DNA from: Pseudomonadota bacterium
GTDB taxonomy: Bacteria > Pseudomonadota > Alphaproteobacteria > Rhizobiales > Aestuariivirgaceae
DNA: 7,250 bases
Direction of reading: 5' to 3'
NCBI GenBank assembly: GCA_016522385.1
Contig: JAEKFU010000650.1
Span: forward strand, 1 to 7,250
The notes under the pieces were generated by a model. That model searched no databases. It was not told the origin of the DNA and saw nothing but the letters and a program-made list of their open reading frames with translations. This document shows positions 5,892 through 7,250 of this stretch, one piece after another. The translations under genes were made by a program, and so were the position numbers. Within the stretch, counting starts at the first letter, position 1. Each line of letters opens with the position of its first letter.

Positions 5892-7178
5892 ATGGCATCA
5901 ACACTGGCACAAAAAATCATTGCGAAGGCCTGCGGGCGCGAAAGCGTTGCGGCCGGCGAAGTGGTGACTGCAAAGGTCGATCTGGCCATGATTCATGATT
6001 CCGGCGGACCGCGTCGGGTCAAGCCGATACTCGAACGGCTCGGTGTAACCGTCTGGGACCCTGACAAAGTTGTGGTCGTGAGCGATCATTTCGTCCCGGC
6101 TCTGGAGGACGACACAAGGGTCATTCAAACCCTGACCCGAGAATGGGTGGCGGCACAGGGCGTGCGGGCATTTTATGATCAGATGGGCATTTGCCATGTT
6201 GTCGTGCCCGAGCACGGTCATCTCAAACCGGGCATGCTCGCCGTAGGAGGTGACAGCCATTCGCCGACCGGCGGTGCGTTCGGCGCCTATATGTTCGGTA
6301 TAGGTGCTACCGAAATGGCAGGCGTTCTGGCAACCGGTGAGATCTGGCTAAAGGTTCCCGAAACGATACTGTTTGAGTGGACCGGCCGGCTCGGGCCGCA
6401 CATCACGGCAAAGGACATCATGTTGTTCCTGTGTGGCCGGTTTGGCATGGACGGCGCCCAGTACCAAGCTGCTCAGTATGCCGGCGACGCGATCGCCGCC
6501 CTGACGATGCAGGAGCGTATGACGCTCGCAAACATGACCGCCGAGCTCGGCGGCCAGACCGGGTTGATTGCCCCGGATCGGGTCACCCAGGACTATCTTG
6601 CCGCGGCAGGCGCCCCTATCAGCGATGATGACCTGACAACATGGCAGGCGGATCCAGACGCACAACTGCTGGCTCATCACATATTTGACTCGACAATCCT
6701 GGAACCGCAGGTTGCCGCGCCGCACAGTCCGGCCAATGCCGTCGGCATTTCCGAATGCGATCCCACTGTTATCGATATCGTCTACATCGGCGCCTGCACT
6801 GGCGCCAAGCTGAATGACCTGCGCATGGCCGCCTCCGTCCTCAAAGGACGCAAGCTTGCAGCGGGCGTCAAACTGCTTGTTGCACCGGCCTCACGGCGCG
6901 ATCAGGATAGAGCCGAAGCCGAGGGTTTGATGACAGTCTTTGAGGAAGCCGGTGCCCGCATCCTACCCAACGCCTGCGGCATTTGCGCCGGATACGGCAC
7001 AGAGCGTCTGGGCGAGAATGTCACCTGCATTTCATCGACTGCCCGCAATTTCCGCGGGCGCATGGGCGCTGCCTCATCAAAGGTCTATCTCGCCTCGCCC
7101 TATACTGTAGCCGCCGCAGCCGTCGCCGGCCGCATTTCCGATCCGCGCGACATCATGGCGGCAGGAGCGCCATCATGA
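5892..7178 (+). CDS. Aconitase/3-isopropylmalate dehydratase family hydro-lyase, large subunit (non-canonical, substrate unknown)
   Basis: This 428-residue protein is the catalytic large subunit of a two-subunit [4Fe-4S] hydro-lyase of the archaeal-LeuC/HACN-like length class. Such enzymes reversibly dehydrate 2-hydroxy di- or tri-carboxylic acids. The order of motifs is complete: DLAMIHD (30-36), VVVSDHFVPA (61-70), GICHVVVPEHG (99-109), GDSHSPTGGAFGA (120-132), GIGATEMA (136-143), WLKVPET (152-158), TAKDI (172-176), and APHSPANAV (276-284). The three cluster cysteines are C302 (GACTGAK), C362 and C365 (NACGICAG). Several motifs differ from canonical LeuC/aconitase: DSHS for DSHT, CTGAK for CTNGR, CGIC for CGPC, and SSTARNFRGRMG for STTNRNFPGRMG. 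Those residues lie near the substrate in the superfamily. With its link to an importer, this suggests a catabolic hydratase, for example for a methylmalate/citraconate, dimethylmalate/dimethylmaleate or maleate-type acid (inference only). It overlaps the small subunit gene by 4 bases (ATGA). Confidence 0.9.
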   Translation: MASTLAQKIIAKACGRESVAAGEVVTAKVDLAMIHDSGGPRRVKPILERLGVTVWDPDKVVVVSDHFVPALEDDTRVIQTLTREWVAAQGVRAFYDQMGICHVVVPEHGHLKPGMLAVGGDSHSPTGGAFGAYMFGIGATEMAGVLATGEIWLKVPETILFEWTGRLGPHITAKDIMLFLCGRFGMDGAQYQAAQYAGDAIAALTMQERMTLANMTAELGGQTGLIAPDRVTQDYLAAAGAPISDDDLTTWQADPDAQLLAHHIFDSTILEPQVAAPHSPANAVGISECDPTVIDIVYIGACTGAKLNDLRMAASVLKGRKLAAGVKLLVAPASRRDQDRAEAEGLMTVFEEAGARILPNACGICAGYGTERLGENVTCISSTARNFRGRMGAASSKVYLASPYTVAAAAVAGRISDPRDIMAAGAPS

Positions 7179-7250
7179 CCCAGGTCGGCCGTGCATGGGT
7201 ACTCGGCGACGACATCGACACAGATGTCCTTGCCCCAGGTGAATATATGA
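7175..7250 (+). CDS. Hydro-lyase small subunit, LeuD-like (partial, runs off the right edge)
   Basis: Twenty-five codons are visible: MTQVGRAWVLGDD then IDTDVLAPGEYM. GDDIDTDVLAPGEY corresponds to the GDNIDTDxIxPxRY opening of LeuD and aconitase swivel-domain subunits, which supply substrate-recognition residues to the shared active site. The start ATG overlaps the large-subunit stop by 4 bases (ATGA), and AGGAG (7163-7167) lies 7 bases upstream, so the subunits are translationally coupled for equal amounts. In the canonical motif the last basic residue is usually R (PxRY); here it is E (PGEY). The rest of the gene, including the loop that usually decides specificity, lies outside the window. 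Confidence 0.88.
   Translation, partial: MTQVGRAWVLGDDIDTDVLAPGEYM

Noticed and set aside
1..7250. Search for CRISPR arrays, tRNA/rRNA, insertion sequences, toxin-antitoxin or defence modules
   Set aside because: No repeat arrays, terminal inverted repeats, transposase motifs or RNA-gene signatures were seen; composition is even across the operon with no sign of a recent insertion.

Overview
This window reads as one plus-strand catabolic locus from a high-GC alphaproteobacterium, probably of the Rhizobiales/Hyphomicrobiales type. That placement is an inference from codon use, from the style of the proteins and from tight coding with 4-8 base gene overlaps. No rRNA or other taxonomic marker is present.

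Layout. Positions 1-56 may hold the last codons of an unrelated upstream gene. Positions 57-368 are a gene-free leader with a plausible sigma70-type promoter (285-312) overlapped by a strong 20-bp imperfect palindrome (301-320), a good candidate operator. From 369 the genes are: a GntR/HutC-type regulator with a UTRA ligand domain (369-1250); a Tat-type, periplasmic branched-chain-amino-acid-like solute-binding protein (1277-2506); a 74-base gap with a stem-loop (2523-2551); the two permeases LivH-like (2581-3453) and LivM-like (3464-4459); the two ATPases LivG-like (4452-5195) and LivF-like (5188-5889); a large-subunit hydro-lyase of the aconitase/3-isopropylmalate dehydratase superfamily (5892-7178); and the first 25 codons of its small-subunit partner (7175 to the window edge).

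How the genes fit together. The five transport genes form a complete HAAT/LIV-class ABC importer. The enzyme is a two-subunit [4Fe-4S] hydro-lyase translationally coupled to the importer's last gene. The regulator is the first gene and is probably autoregulated from the 301-320 site. The natural reading is a substrate-inducible uptake-and-degradation operon whose substrate is, or becomes, a 2-hydroxy di- or tri-carboxylic acid or its unsaturated partner. The hydro-lyase departs from canonical LeuC and aconitase in several substrate-proximal motifs while keeping the three cluster cysteines, so biosynthetic leucine isomerase is not the likely role. The substrate cannot be named from this window. 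The operon continues past the right edge.
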